Below the pieces are notes generated by a model, which did no database searches, was not told the DNA's origin, and worked only from the letters and a program-made list of their open reading frames with translations. Positions 26,701 to 40,000 of a stretch of 64,000 nt of DNA are shown one piece after another (positions within the stretch are counted from its first letter, which is position 1; each line of letters opens with the position of its first letter). The position numbers were made by a program, and so were the translations under genes. Source of the DNA: Neelides folsomi (Eukaryota > Arthropoda > Collembola > Neelipleona > Neelidae); the NCBI GenBank assembly GCA_034687125.1, contig JAQGBZ010000028.1:248001-312000 (forward strand). Direction: 5' to 3'.

Positions 26701-27986
26701 GGTTGAGAAATGGAGGTGGAATAGGAGACGTTTTGAGATCGCCGAGCAAATCAGTTAGTTAACTACATTTAAATTCCACATGCTTTAACATAGGGAGAAC
26801 CTCGCGTCTATAGGCCACAGCCCAAACTACAATATTTACACCTTTGTGTGATACATCATTCGAAAGAGGGTCAAAAGTTACACCCAAGGGTCGAATTTCA
26901 AAGCTTTAGGTCAAAGGTCATGATTTATATCTTATGCGCAATGTGCTATTTGAAGACTAAAAAGCAATGGAAAACGAAATGTATAAAAGTGATGGAATAT
27001 TGAAATACCAATGTAAATTATAAATATGTAGTTATCTTTGAGATTGCTGAAAATTATAAGACCAATGTAAATTATAAATATGTAGTTATCTTTGAGATTG
27101 CTGAAAATTATAAGACCAATGTAACTTTTAATGGCCTTTCGTTTGATGCATTGATCAAGGATGTAACCATTGAACTTTGACCTCGGGTCAATCAACCTAA
27201 AAGTTTTTGGTCTTTTAGGAGCCATTTTACACTTTTCGTGTTCTCTATGATCTTCTTTTCTACTTTGTGGTGATTGTCATCATTCTGAACCTGATCTTTG
27301 GTGTCATCATCGACACTTTCGCAGATCTGAGAACGGAAAAACAAACAAAAGAAGAAACACTTCGAAACACTTGCTTCATTTGTGGTAATTCATTCATTTG
27401 AGTTGATTTGAATTGAATGGACGTTGCTTTTTAGTAAAAGTACTTTAATGGTAATTACAATTCCAGGGTTGAATCGCTCAGCCTTTGATAACAAGTCAGT
27501 GACATTCGAGCATCATATCAACAAAGAACACAACATGTGGAATTACCTCTACTTCATTGTGCTGCTCAACCGAAAAGACCCAACGGAGTTCACTGGTTCG
27601 GAGTGTTACGTCAGCAGAGCTTTAAAGGTCCCGAATTAATTGTTTGTATTTTCATCCTTTTAACTTTTGATGTTAAATGATTAGGAAAGGAAATTGGATT
27701 GGTTCCCGCGTTTAAGAACTTCTTCTCTCGACACGGACGATTCCGATTCGAGTGCTTTTGAAATTAAAAAGTTATCTTCTTTATTGGAGGACACAAAACA
27801 AGATTTGAAAACAATTTGCACCGACCTAAAGATCCTTCAACGACATGTATGTTGATATTCTTCTACATTTAAATAATATTTTACATTTAAATAATGGAAT
27901 TGGGATTAATTTTATTTTCCTTCCAGGTAAAGCTGCAAAATATGAAAAAGCGTCGTGGAACTCTTGCATTTAATCTTTCATTGTAA
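14751..27986 (+). CDS. ITPR1: Inositol 1,4,5-trisphosphate receptor (ER calcium channel)
   Basis: Tetrameric ER calcium-release channel gated by IP3 and calcium. I read 49 exons from 14751-14851 to 27927-27986 (about 2,680 residues, the usual size). The N-terminal suppressor and IP3-binding beta-trefoils start with [13 protein letters not shown] (14780) and include [20 protein letters not shown] and MIR-type repeats (16130-17100, [14 protein letters not shown]). RIH helical regions follow (17395-24136). Six transmembrane segments lie in 25593-26752 and 27219-27384. The selectivity filter is GGGIGD (near 26715; family GGGVGD), and the last pore helix reads [15 protein letters not shown]. The C-terminal zinc-binding TCFIC ... 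[10 protein letters not shown] is present, then a coiled-coil tail. The ortholog is clear, but vertebrate subtype cannot be assigned (Drosophila has one gene, Itpr). AATAAA occurs at 28223-28228. Confidence 0.97.
26753..27218 (+). repeat. 54-bp tandem repeat inside an ITPR intron
   Basis: This 466-bp intron is far longer than its neighbours. It carries two adjacent identical-looking 54-bp units starting ACCAATGTAAATTATAAA at 27007 and 27061, and a third truncated start at 27115. It separates the pore-filter exon from the last transmembrane exon. The minus-strand frame across it is a product of the repeat, not a gene. Confidence 0.85.
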
Positions 27987-28641
27987 ACAACTGGTGCTAT
28001 TTTTCTATGCATTATTGTATAACTAAATTATGTAGAGATTGATTAAACAACTGAAATGTGGTGCTAGAATTTGATATTAATTATAGAAATTATGTAATCA
28101 ATTCCTGATTACGCAAACAGTAAAATTAGTTTGCATTTGTGGTGATTCTGAAAGCTAATCCAAAGATTGAAACCGTTGGTTGTTATATAATGTTATCAAG
28201 ATCACTATTTATAAGTAATATGAATAAATTTTAAATATGATTAAATTTACATCCTTTTTATATTTATTTTATATTTCTCACACCTAAATTTATAGAATAA
28301 TACATGCATGCATGTAGTTTATGTATGTACGGTATTCGATTTTTTAAAATCTAAAGCATATTTAATAAATTGTTCCATCTCTTTGTAATAGTTTATACGA
28401 ACTTAAATTATGCATTATACTATAATATATCAAAATTAACCAAATTTATATCAAATAAAAGATATTAACATACACTTTTTGATTTTACAAATTTTTATTT
28501 TAATTGAATTTCTCACATCAATTGGAGCATATATTTGAAGGATTTTTCTGACATTCTTTCAACTATTTGTTTTAGTTATGTACATAGTCTTAATGTGTGT
28601 GGTAGAAGAGACTTTTGGTCGACCAGTTATATTAAAAATTT
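27987..28641. other. Intergenic between convergent ITPR and GLRX3
   Basis: AT-rich 3' flanks of both genes, with AATAAA at 28223-28228 as the likely ITPR poly(A) signal. No coding signal is seen. Confidence 0.55.
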
Positions 28642-29868
28642 TCATTCTCCCCTGAGGGTCGACAAAAGTTCGCCAGATTCTTTCAATTGCTTGATCACAT
28701 CCAGTCCACCGGCAAGCTCTCCTTTGACGTACACTTGAGGATAAGTTGGCCAATTGACATATTCCTTTAGTCCTTGGCGCACTTCCTCGTCCTCGAGGAT
28801 GTCAAAAGTACCGAATGGAAGTCTAAATTAATTAAAAACAATTTTGCAAATTTTATTGAATTTTACACCCACATTAGTCATTATGTTTAATATTTAATTA
28901 TTTATAATGTCATTATTTGTAAAATGATAGAGTTTTTTAAGTTTTAATACCCAGTTTCCCTCATGATTTCAATAATTGTCCTGCTAAACCCACAGCGAGG
29001 AGCATCGGGATTTCCTTTCATGAAAATCATAATTGGTTCTTTACTCATGAGGGCATCGAGTCGGGCGTGTAAATTGGCAGTTGAATCCTGTTGGGGTTTC
29101 ACTTCTGAAGCTCCACTTCCGTTTGACATCTTCTCCTAATTAGTCAAAGGTGTTAATTTTGTATTTAATATTGGGAATTTAGACTCTTTTGTATATTACT
29201 CACATTGTGGATGGCAATTTTACTAATAAGTTCTTCGGAATGAGTTCCTTCAACGCGATCGATCACCGCATTGTTTCGGAAGAAGATTACCGTTGGAACT
29301 GCCACAACTTTAAAGTTCATGCATGTTTTTGGAACAGTTTCGGCATCTTCAACACAATAGAATCCTATGTGCTAATAATAAAAATTATCGTAATTAATTA
29401 CATTTCGTTTTATTTATTATTTGCTTATTCAAACGAGTGCACTCGAGTGAATGACAATCTCAGTCAGTCAAACAAATTTTAAAATAAATGTAAAATGACT
29501 TACTTGAGAAGTCATTTTCGCTTGAGTTTCTTTAAGAACCTCCAACATGTGATTACTTTGGGGTGACCAACTTGCAGCAAAAATGACAACCGAAGTTTTA
29601 TTTGAACTAAATTTAGAAAATAGTAAAGCATAAAAAATTCTTCAGTAAAATAATTATAAACTACATATAATATTTGTATATACAAATTATATTCATTATT
29701 ATGATAACCCCAAAGGTTACCAAACCTTAATGTCAAATTAACTCAAAACATAACTAAAGCACTTTTGTTAAGTAAATAAAAAATTAATTTATTGAATTTT
29801 TAAGTAAAACCATTGTACCGAATAATCTCCTCAAGAGCAGTTTCCTCTCGAAGTACAGTGACCGTCAT
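28642..29868 (-). CDS. GLRX3: Monothiol glutaredoxin 3 / PICOT, one Grx domain
   Basis: Cytosolic/nuclear iron–sulphur cluster chaperone: CGFS glutaredoxins bind a bridging 2Fe-2S cluster with glutathione. Complement exons: 29819-29868, 29504-29606, 29204-29371, 28951-29135, 28642-28822; 228 residues. The N-terminal thioredoxin-like domain ([32 protein letters not shown]) has serine where thioredoxins carry CxxC. A short Gln/Ser linker leads to the Grx domain with [17 protein letters not shown] (active-site Cys of CGFS), [19 protein letters not shown] and the GSH-binding region. The protein ends just after it. Human GLRX3 (335 residues) has two Grx domains; this has one, the layout seen in yeast Grx3/4. 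It is divergent with exportin-7. Confidence 0.93.
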
Positions 29869-30646
29869 TTTGTATAATTTCCCTAAACTTTCCTCGAACC
29901 TTGTTAAAAAATCCAAGGATATTGTGTAAGGATAATATTTTAATTAGCACAAAGCAAGTAACCAAGGGTTGCACCTTCAAGATCTCCTTCCCGAATAGTT
30001 GAATCACTTCAATGAAGTTCAATGTATTGAATCTCTCAGACTCTCAGCCCCTGGACGCGTGTTTAAATTTCGGCAAATTTCCCAATTCTCTCCTTTACTT
30101 CCTAAGGAGTTCCAAGTTTCTTTGTAGTCGGATAGTACCCAAAAAATATTAATCCAATGATTCAATTTCTCAATTCCATTATCATTTTGTATTTATTGGG
30201 CGGATTATAAAAGGTGATTCCAAGGACCTCAATTTCGACATTTGAACCTCGAAGGTCTTCATTTAAATATTGGGTCTCGATTTTACTCTAATGGTCTTGA
30301 ATTTGAGCTACATCGGTTGTACCCGATCAAATTGGTTTCATTTTCTCTCCTTCGCATCAGCTGAACATTCGACCGAACCTCCTCAAAGAACCCCAAACAA
30401 ATCCTGCGAGCTCTCAAACTCGACGTCGCCTCCTCACCAATTTCTTTTTGAGGAAATTAATTTACATCTTGGTAACCCTCTTTAATTTTAACCTTCCTTC
30501 TCAACTTTATTTCGATTCAGAGGACCTTTGGCTCCAAATTACAACATAAGATACTTTTACTATTTTTACTCTAACCATTAGATTTGGTGGTGCTAGTTTG
30601 AAGCAAATTGTGAAATGATATAAAAACATCGAAACATTTTACAACA
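29869..30646. other. Shared upstream region of GLRX3 and XPO7
   Basis: A 778-bp gap between two start codons pointing apart, so probably a bidirectional promoter region. CCTC/GGACCTC-like short repeats occur at 30215-30270. No TATA box is obvious. The frame at 30270-30485 has no family character. Confidence 0.45.
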
Positions 30647-33600
30647 ATGGCTGTTGATCAGGTTCGTTATCGGCTTATAATTATTTAAACTCTTGAAGGT
30701 CTATCCTTCACTGAGTTGGGCGCGATTTGAAATGGTAAATGATATGGTTTAAAATTGATATTAAGGAAATCCAGCAGCTGGAATTATTATGTAAACACTT
30801 GTACGAATCGAGTGATCCAATTCAAAGAGCCGATGCGGAGAAAACTCTTGTCAATTTCCAGGTTTGATTTTAAATTATGGTGATGAATTTACAGGGTTTG
30901 ATTATTTTAATAAATAAACTAAACAATGGGTTTAATTTTTTTAGAATTCTCCAGAGTCGTTAGCAAGATGTCAACTGCTTTTAGAACGAGCAACGTCCTC
31001 CTATGCTCAACTCCTCGCTGCTTCCACTTTGACAAAATTGGTCTCACGTCCTGCTCAAATTATTTCTTTGCAGCAACGAGTTCACATTCGTAAGCTACTG
31101 ATTTACAATCTTCTCTTTTGCTAACCTGATTCGAGTATTTTATATCTTGTGTTTTTTCATGAAGGAAATTACATTTTGTCATACATGGCGACTCGAATCA
31201 AATTGGATGCTTATGTGATCCAATCTCTCACTACGCTATTTGCACGAATAACCAAATTGGGATGGTTCGATATGGAAAAAGAAGATTATGTGTTCCGAAA
31301 TGTCATTGGAGATGTAACGAATTTTTTACAGGTATGGGCATTTTTATTTGTATGATAAAATATTTACTCAAATGCTTAAAAATTAAACAAATTGTTACTA
31401 TGTACTTTTTAATAATTGTTCTCGTGCTCAGGGCTCAGCTGAGCATTGTACCGTTGGTGTACAATTGCTCTCAGTTTTAACGAACGAGATGAATCAAGTT
31501 TCAGAAGCCGATGCAAACAGGTCTTTGACGAAGCATAGGAAAATCGCTTCGTCTTTTCGGGACAACCAGCTTTTTGAAATTTTCCGTCTTTGTTGCACGT
31601 TGCTCAAAACTACTCTTGATAATCGTAAAACACTCAACTTTGAAGATGGCCTTCAGGTGGAATTGATCAACGAATTGAATAAATATTAAATTTAAATAGA
31701 TAAAATTTAAAGTAGGGAAAATTGAATTAATGTGGATATGAAATGTTTAGCATGGGCTTATGAACCATTTGTTGCGGCTGGCCCACAACTGCTTGACTTT
31801 TGATTTTATCGGAACGTCAACGGATGAGTCTTCAGACGACCTTTGCACCGTTCAAATCCCCACCAGTTGGCGTCCAGCATTTCTTGATTTTACGACGCTG
31901 CAGCTCTTCTTTGATTTATATCACACACTGCCCTCGAATTTATCTCCTTTAGTAAGACCTTTAACGGAATAAGAATTTAATATTTCAATTTATTCTCATT
32001 ATTCATTCGTTCACAAGACATTGCCTTTTATCTCCCAAATTAAAATATTGTTTTTGATGTTTAATTCAATAGGCCCTATCTTGTCTTGTACAAATCGCTT
32101 CTGTGAGGCGATCTCTATTCAGCAATGCCGAGAGGGCAAAGTTCCTCACCCATCTTGTAAATGGAGTGAAACACATTTTACAAAATCCCCAGGTAAAACA
32201 AATATCAGTAGAATAGCAGTAACATAGAAATTAAATATATTCCAGCAGATTGAACATATTATTTTGAAAATTAGGGTTTGGGGAATTCGAGCAATTATCA
32301 TGAGTTTTGTCGACTCCTCGCGAGATTGAAGTCCAATTACCAGTTGGGCGAATTGGTCCTTGTAGAGAGTTATCCCGAAGCCATTCAGCTTATTGCCAAG
32401 TTCACCATTGATAGCTTACAAGTAAGTTCCCATAAAATGATAAGTAATTAGTATAATATTTAAATATTCCAATGAATAAATTAAAAATTTAACTTTTAAT
32501 AGCAAATGCTTCAACTGGCTCCGAACAGCGTCCATTACCTACTCAGTTTGTGGCAAAGAATGGTGGCTTCAGTTCCTTATGTCAAAGCTACTGAGCCTCA
32601 CATGTTAGAGACCTACACTCCAGAAGTGACAAGGGCGTATGTGTCTTCAAGAATCGACTCTGTCTCCGTCTCTCTCAGGTCATAAATCAATTCAGCTTGT
32701 TTCCATTTATGAGGATTGGATATGACTGACAATTAAAATGATTAATTGGTTGTAGGGATGGGACGGAGGATCCGTTGGACGACACAGCCATGGTCACACA
32801 ACAACTCGAACAGCTGTCGGTCATCGGACGGTGCGAATATCAAAAGACATGTGGACTGATCGTGAGTTTGTTTGACCAAGCGGCTCAAAGCTATCAAGAT
32901 CTCCTCCAACGGCGGCCCCCGACCCCCATCGACCTCGCCATCCAAGAAGGCCAACTCACATGGCTCGTGTACATCATCGGGGCTTCCATTGGAGGAAGGG
33001 TTTCTTTCAATACCAATGAAGAGCATGATAGCATGGACGGAGAACTCGTTTGCAGGTACTGAATAAAATGGAATTAATTTCAATCTCACTTTGGAAAGAA
33101 AAGAAATAATCTGTGATTCACTTTTGACAAATTGGATTAAATTAACCAAATGTGAATATTATATAGAGTTTTACAGCTGATGCAGCTGACTGATTCAAGG
33201 TTGTCTCAAGGAGGTTGCGAAAGACTCGAACTTGCCTTCCTCTCCTTCTTTGAGCAATTTAGAAAAATTTATGTTGGAGATCAAGTAAATGCCATTTTAT
33301 TTTTATTATTTAAAATCTATACTTGTTTAAAATTCCTACTTGTTTTATTATTAAATTAAAACATGAATGAATTGGATTATATTTTTTATAGGTTCAAAAA
33401 GCGTCAAAAGTATACAGGAGACTCTCTGAAGTTCTGGGGCTCAACGACGAAACAATGGTTCTTTCCGTGTTTATCAGAAAAATGTATGGAAATTATTTTC
33501 ACGTCTTCGGTATACATTATGGATGAGGTTGAATAACTCTACTAACTTATTTTAGAATCACGAATCTGAAGTATTGGAGTCAGTGTGAAACAATCTTATC

Positions 33601-35942
33601 TAAAACACTGACGCTCCTAAACGACTTATCCGTCGGCTATAACAGCGTTCGTAAACTAGTCAAACTTGACGAAGTTCAATTTATGCTCAATAACCACACT
33701 GTAAGATTCATCTTTAATAATCCCAATATTTAAACAATATGAATAAATAAAGGATTTGTTTTTAGGGTGAACATTTCCCGTTCCTTGGACTGAATCAGAA
33801 TGTGAATGATTTAAGATTCCGCACAGTATTTTACACTGCGTTGGGTCGACTCCTCATGGTCGATCTCGGTGAAGATGAGGACAAATATCAATCTTTCATG
33901 GGATCATTAACAGGTCAATTTCTCAATTTAGATTATTTTTAAATATTTCTTTGTATTGATTATATTTGTAAATTCCAGCTTCAATGGAACAAGTTGGGCA
34001 ACTTATGACCAGTTACGACACGACCTTGTTTAGAGCTGAGGAATCCAAATGGAGCATAGTGGGTCTCGCGAGAGATCTCCGTGGAATTGTCTTTGCCTTT
34101 AATACTCGCTTATCCTACATGATGTTCTTTGATTGGATGTAAGACCTTAAATTCATCATTTACAATCATTCATAATTTCTGCATACAATTCTCATTCTAA
34201 TGAGGGTAAATATTTATTATGAAATTTTTAATTTTGTATGGATTTATTTCCTAGATGTCCTACCTATATTCCTGTACTCCAAAGGGCTATTGAAATTTGG
34301 TTTCATGATCCTCAAGTCACGACACCTATTTTGAAACTCTTTAGTGAGCTCGTTCAAAACCGTTCCCAGAGACTTCAATTCGATGTTTGTTCTCCTAATG
34401 GGGTTTTGCTCTTTAGAGAAGCGAGCAAAATGATCTGCTCTTATGGTAATCAAATCTTTATCACATTTACATACTTAAATATGCGAATAAAAAGATAAAT
34501 TCTAATCGTATATTATAATCATACATAGGTACTTATAGTATTTATTAGTAGAAATTTCGTTTTAATTAAACTGTATGGATTTTTGACATAAATAAAATTT
34601 TGTATATTTCTTTTCAGGGAATCGTATTTTAAGTCTTGAAGTCCCTAATAAGTCACAGTTGTATCCAATGAAGTTGAAAGGAATATCTATTTGTTTCTCC
34701 ATGTTGAAGGCTGCCTTGTGTGGAAACTATGTCAATTTCGGAGTCTTTCGCCTCTACGGCGATGAGGCCCTTGACAACGTTCTCAATTGTTTTGTCAAAC
34801 TCCTTCTCTCCATTCCTTTGTCGGATTTAATGGTAAGTCATCGAATAATAATTCAATAATTTATAATTAATGAAATGACATTTACTTCATTTTTTTCTAT
34901 TTTATAGGAATTTCCAAAGTTATCTCAAGCTTATTATATTCTCCTTGAGTGCGTGGCCCAGGATCACATGAACTTCCTTTCTTCACTTGATCCAAACATG
35001 TTTCTCTACATTCTCTCTTCAATCTCAGAAGGATTGGCTGCAATTGGTTAGTTTCCGAATTATTTATTTTTTCTATTTCCCCCCGTTATTTAATAAGAAC
35101 TTAAGTCATTTCTTTGATAGATACGATGGTATGTGCGGGATGTTGTGCAACGTTGGACCACATCATAACATATTTGTTCAAGCAATGGACACTCAAAAGT
35201 AAGAGATGCTTTATTGTTAGTGCTCCTACTTCTTTTGCTTAATGCCATTTGGAGTGCTATTGGTTGAATTTCTCTTGTAGATAAAAAGTTACCTCGAATG
35301 TTAGCAATGGGAAGCAGTGAACGCGTGCTGGTAACAGTCGAGCAACATCCCGAGATCCTCCAACGGATGCTATCAACGGTCTTAAATATTGTGATGTTTG
35401 AGGACTGTCGAAACCAATGGTCCATGTCAAGACCACTCCTTGGTCTCATTTTACTTAACGAAGAGGTGAAATTTAATTATTTTATTAATTCACCTTTTTA
35501 AACACCAATTATTATCAAATTAATAAATAAAGAATTAAATGTTAGTCAATTTATACAATTATAGTATTCGTGAACTTAATTAATAACATTTTTTGTTTAT
35601 AGTATTTTGGACAATTGCGAGAAAACGTTGTTCGGAATCAACCTCTTGAAAAACAAGCTTCTATGGCCCAATGGTTTGACACCCTCATGGAAGGCATTGA
35701 GAGAAATCTTCTCACAAAAAATAGAGATAGGTAATTATTTGATTTTATTTCATAATTTTCCATTGTTAATATTACTGGATTTAACTTAATTTTTATTACT
35801 GAGATTTAAGAAGTAATTGATTTTTTCCAAAGGTTTACGCAAAACTTGGCGGTGTTCCGTCGCGACATCAATGAGTCTCTGAAGGGACCAAACACAAGCC
35901 TGACCAACGTCAATGAAATGATGACCTGTTAAGTTCCACAAT
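30647..35942 (+). CDS. XPO7: Exportin-7 (RanBP16), nuclear transport receptor
   Basis: Importin-beta superfamily receptor that carries cargo through nuclear pores with Ran-GTP. Exon 1 (30647-30661) encodes only MAVDQ. Exon 2 (30766-30861) continues [17 protein letters not shown], and later exons include 30945-31089, 31165-31331, 31432-31656, 31751-31951, 32073-32192, 32275-32420, 32503-32679 and 32756-33055. Near-identity to the family is plain throughout: [94 protein letters not shown]-like, [62 protein letters not shown]. It ends [19 protein letters not shown]...NEMMTC at 35942. The gene looks complete (about 1,090 residues expected) with about 20 exons. Confidence 0.96.
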
Positions 35943-37020
35943 TGTATTACTGCGATTTTTAATTTATTCTTCAAATTGTCCATCTTTTCTTGTCCCTTTT
36001 ACCAACTCAAGCGGTAAATGAAATTCGGTATTAATTTAGAATTTAATCAAGTGAAATGTCCCGATGGTTAAATACAACAGCTCTCAAGCAAGTCAAGTAA
36101 TTTAAAATTAATTAGATTTGGATTAGAAATTATGTAATTGGGGCCAAGTTTTATTTTAAAATGTGTTAAAAGATTAGTTTTGACGGAAGAAGTCCTGTGT
36201 ATGTCAATCCATTGTCAATTCTTGTCTTAAGGAACAAAAAATTTTTTTCGAGTATTTATTAATAAATAATGATGAATGTACTCTGGGAGACCTGCTACAA
36301 AATTGCAGGGGGCTCTTTAATTTTAGCCTTAATAATGAGGATCAAAATCTCAGTCTTATTTAACTTATTGACATCAAACGGGGGATTTCTTTTTCAATAA
36401 GCCACCGTAATTTTTGTACTTTATTTCTATTCCTTGTTCAAAGTTGACCAGATTTTGAAAGTTTTTCTACGTTTTTGGTCCACGTTTTTATTTTTTTTCA
36501 ACAGGTCAAAAATAAATAATGTGTAAGTTAAATGGTAATTACTCCAAGAAATATGAAACAGATCATCGAAGGTGGAAAAGCTATTTTTAATCAAATTACA
36601 TTTACTACGAAATGATCCTGAAGAGATTGTGATTGGCTGGTTTCAAAGGAATTATAAAAAAGAGAATATAATATGTAAGTAATTTATACATCAAAACTAC
36701 ATAATAAATGCAAATATGTGTAGTAAAATAGAGGATTGTGAGTAGAATTCCTTCAATCCAATGTCAATTGTAATACTTGTATGTTTTTATCTCAAAAACT
36801 GATTGCCATTAAATAAGTGAAAAGGAGCAGTTCACTTTGATCTTTATTTCACTTGAGAATATTTTCCCGTCGGGACGTCCTTTCACCATGCATTGCCTTC
36901 ATCCGATGATTCATGAACAAGATCCGAATGAAAATAAAGTTAAGTAATATATGTTTATATAATATATACTTGTATCTTAGTTTTAATAGATTTCATATCT
37001 ACGTTCCGTTCATTTGAGAG
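35943..37020. other. Intergenic between convergent XPO7 and PPP6R
   Basis: About 1.1 kb of AT-rich 3' flanking DNA. I see no gene, RNA structure or repeat that I can support. Confidence 0.5.
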
Positions 37021-40000
37021 CTAATTCAATTCCTGAGTAGGAACCAGAGGGCTTGGTCCAGGTGGACTTTCCGTTCTCGGACCCTCCGAAGGCGACTCTT
37101 CCTCGGGCGTCTTGGGCGATTCGGGGTTCTCATCCGGAGATAAATCCGGGGTCGGGGAGAATCCTGCAGTTGGTGAAAAATCCCCAGCCCCTTCGTCCTC
37201 CTTCCCCTCATCAGGCGACTCCAAGGTGAGGGAGTCGAGATGGAAAGAATCTCCGTCCCCAAGAACGCCGTCTGACAAGAAATCGTCCTGATCTCCGTCG
37301 CGCTCGGAGCAAAACAGCTCAAACATATTCTTTGACTTGTCATCGTCCGATGAACTGGATGAGACAAGGAAATCACTATCAACCCAAATTAGTAAAAAAA
37401 ATAAATAATTGGGCAAAAAATAATAATTAAATTGGCATATAAATACATTATAAATAGAAGAATCGAATAGTTTACCATAATGTAATATGTATTATTTATA
37501 AAGTAATTATTATTCAACAACAATAATACCAATAATAATAATATCTAATATTTATAAAGAAATTATTGTTCAATAATAATAAGTTTTACCTAAAAGTGTC
37601 CGCATCGAAGTCGACATTAAAATTGGCAATAGAGGCACCAAGTGCAGACAAGTTTGATGCCTTAAATTTAAATGATTATATTAGTACTAATTGAATTTTA
37701 TAAAATGGATAAAATTATATTTAATTACAATTTCTCAGATACTATCTAGCAAATAGGTTTTGAATCATAGCATTTGTCATATTTGATTCTATTGTTTATA
37801 CATCATTGGTTATTAAAAAAATAATTAATGAATTTAAGGTTCCATACGCCCCAAAAAACCCCATCGGATTCGAACGGGATTGCGGGAATTGGTATATGAC
37901 TTCCAGGCACTGGTACATTGACTCCTCCCTTTAAGACAAAATAGAAATTGCAAATTTAAATTGCAAATTGCATTAAAATAACATGATTTTGTTATTTTAA
38001 TTTTTAAATTTAAATAAACGAATCTTACAAGTTTCCTTTTCTTCAGGGCTTTGTAGGTGTCAAATTTGTCAGCGAGGAAAAATTCCCACCTCCCAGCCAA
38101 AGGCCCATTTTCGTCATGTAATCTGGCCATCAAATCCCGAAATGGCCCTTCTCTGGACGCAATCGACTCCATTGCCGAAACAATCAGCTCCAAATGGCCC
38201 AAGTACCCAACTCTGAATAAAAACAAACATTTATTTCACATTAGCATTAAAATTACATTCCAATTCAATAGCTACGAAATTGTAGATAAAGGTTGATGTA
38301 TTCAATAAATTGTGTTTCACTCACTTAGCCTCTTCGTTCTCAAAAACATTCATGATCCTCTCAAGAATATTGTATTCGAAAACAAGCTGAAAAAGAATCA
38401 AAAGGATGAAAATGACAATAACTTTTAAATACGAATAATGAAATTTTGTTTAAAGAATCCTTCTAAACGAGGATTGATTCTTGAATGAAATTGAAACTTA
38501 AATTATAAAACGAACCTCATAAGCTCCTATGGCGTCGGCCGAAACCACAATTTGAATAATTCCTTTACAAACATAACGATGAAGCAAAGTGTTCCACGGA
38601 TTTGCCCAAACGAGGTCCTTTAAAAGATTCATTAATTATCCATTAATCTTATATTCAAACATTAAACACAACTTTTAAATTAACTAATAATAGTAATTTC
38701 AATTTTTAAAACAATAAAGCGTATTTGGTGAAGTGCAAGTATTGTATTAATATTACGTAGCATTTAGTATTTGTATGTTGTATTTAGTATTATTAGTATT
38801 AGTTTTGTTAGTTGACTTACTAAAAGTGTTTCCATTGCTTTGACGCTTCTCAAAGCTCCGTTCACGGCCGGATCATGAAGGGTGGCCATGTGAGCAATAA
38901 ATTTCGCAATTGCGAGCCTCAGCGGACCAACGGGGCTCTCGAGAATTCCGTGCGTGAGGGAAAGCGGCCGCTGTTGTGGAGGTGCTGTGAGAAGTCGAAC
39001 CATTTGATCCAATCTACTCAAAACTGCTTCTTTCACTTCCTCCGTAGTGTATATATCTTCGTTGCTTTCGTCAAGCGCGTCCACCCTTCTCCTTTACATT
39101 CATTTCATTCGAATTGTAAGTACAAATATGGTATAATAGTTAATAAAATAGATTTGTATTGACTATTTACATAGGTTGCTTTAAAGGCCTTCGTGTAATT
39201 CCAATCATTGCGAGAATAAGGTCGAGTCCGTGTTTCACACTGCTCGCTGCGATTTCCTCATCGTCGAAAATGGACGTCAGGAGAGTTTTGACCGTTTCAG
39301 CCCTATTTGATAAAAAAGTAATTAAGAAATAATTCCTAATAATGTATTCTTAATATGTGCGGATTTGTTACTCTTTGAGTGATAGAAGGAAGGGATCTCC
39401 ATCTCCGGGTCTTTCAGGCCCAGCTGACACGTCGTCACGAAAAGCGAACAAAAGATCTCCAACCAAACGGCTCACATTCCCATGGATTTCTCCATCGATC
39501 CCTCGACTCATTTTCTTCATCAGCCTCGTCACAAATTGCTCCTTTTCCAACCACTACAAATACAACATTATTATTTTTCCAACATTAACTTTATTATAAT
39601 TTTTAGCTTGAATTTCTTTTTTCACGTTTGTTTTTTATTGTTAAATTACAGCTAAAAGAGTGTTCCGGATATCTGGGCCCTCGACAGTCAATACGAGTTT
39701 GTTGAGGAAATCACAGACGGAGGAAGTACCAAGATGGTTTAAAAGCCACTCAACAACTTCTGGCTCGGACTGAAGGTAACTGATCATTTGAATCACGTTC
39801 AGTTGGTAAGAATACCAATTCTGCGATCACAACAAATTCAATTTAGATCTCAACTTTTAAATTCGTTGGGTTTTCTATATTAGTAATAAAAAAGTCTGAG
39901 ATGGGAATTTGAGAAGGAATGGAGAATTTGAGAGTCGAATGTTTGACCTGGTCGAGTTTTCGTGCCACGATTTCAGAAAGAACCCTGCAAACGTAAGAAG

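Noticed and set aside
26932-27225. Minus-strand frame with a repeated Tyr/Ile-rich segment
   Set aside because: It lies in an ITPR intron and its internal repeat is only the 54-bp tandem DNA repeat.
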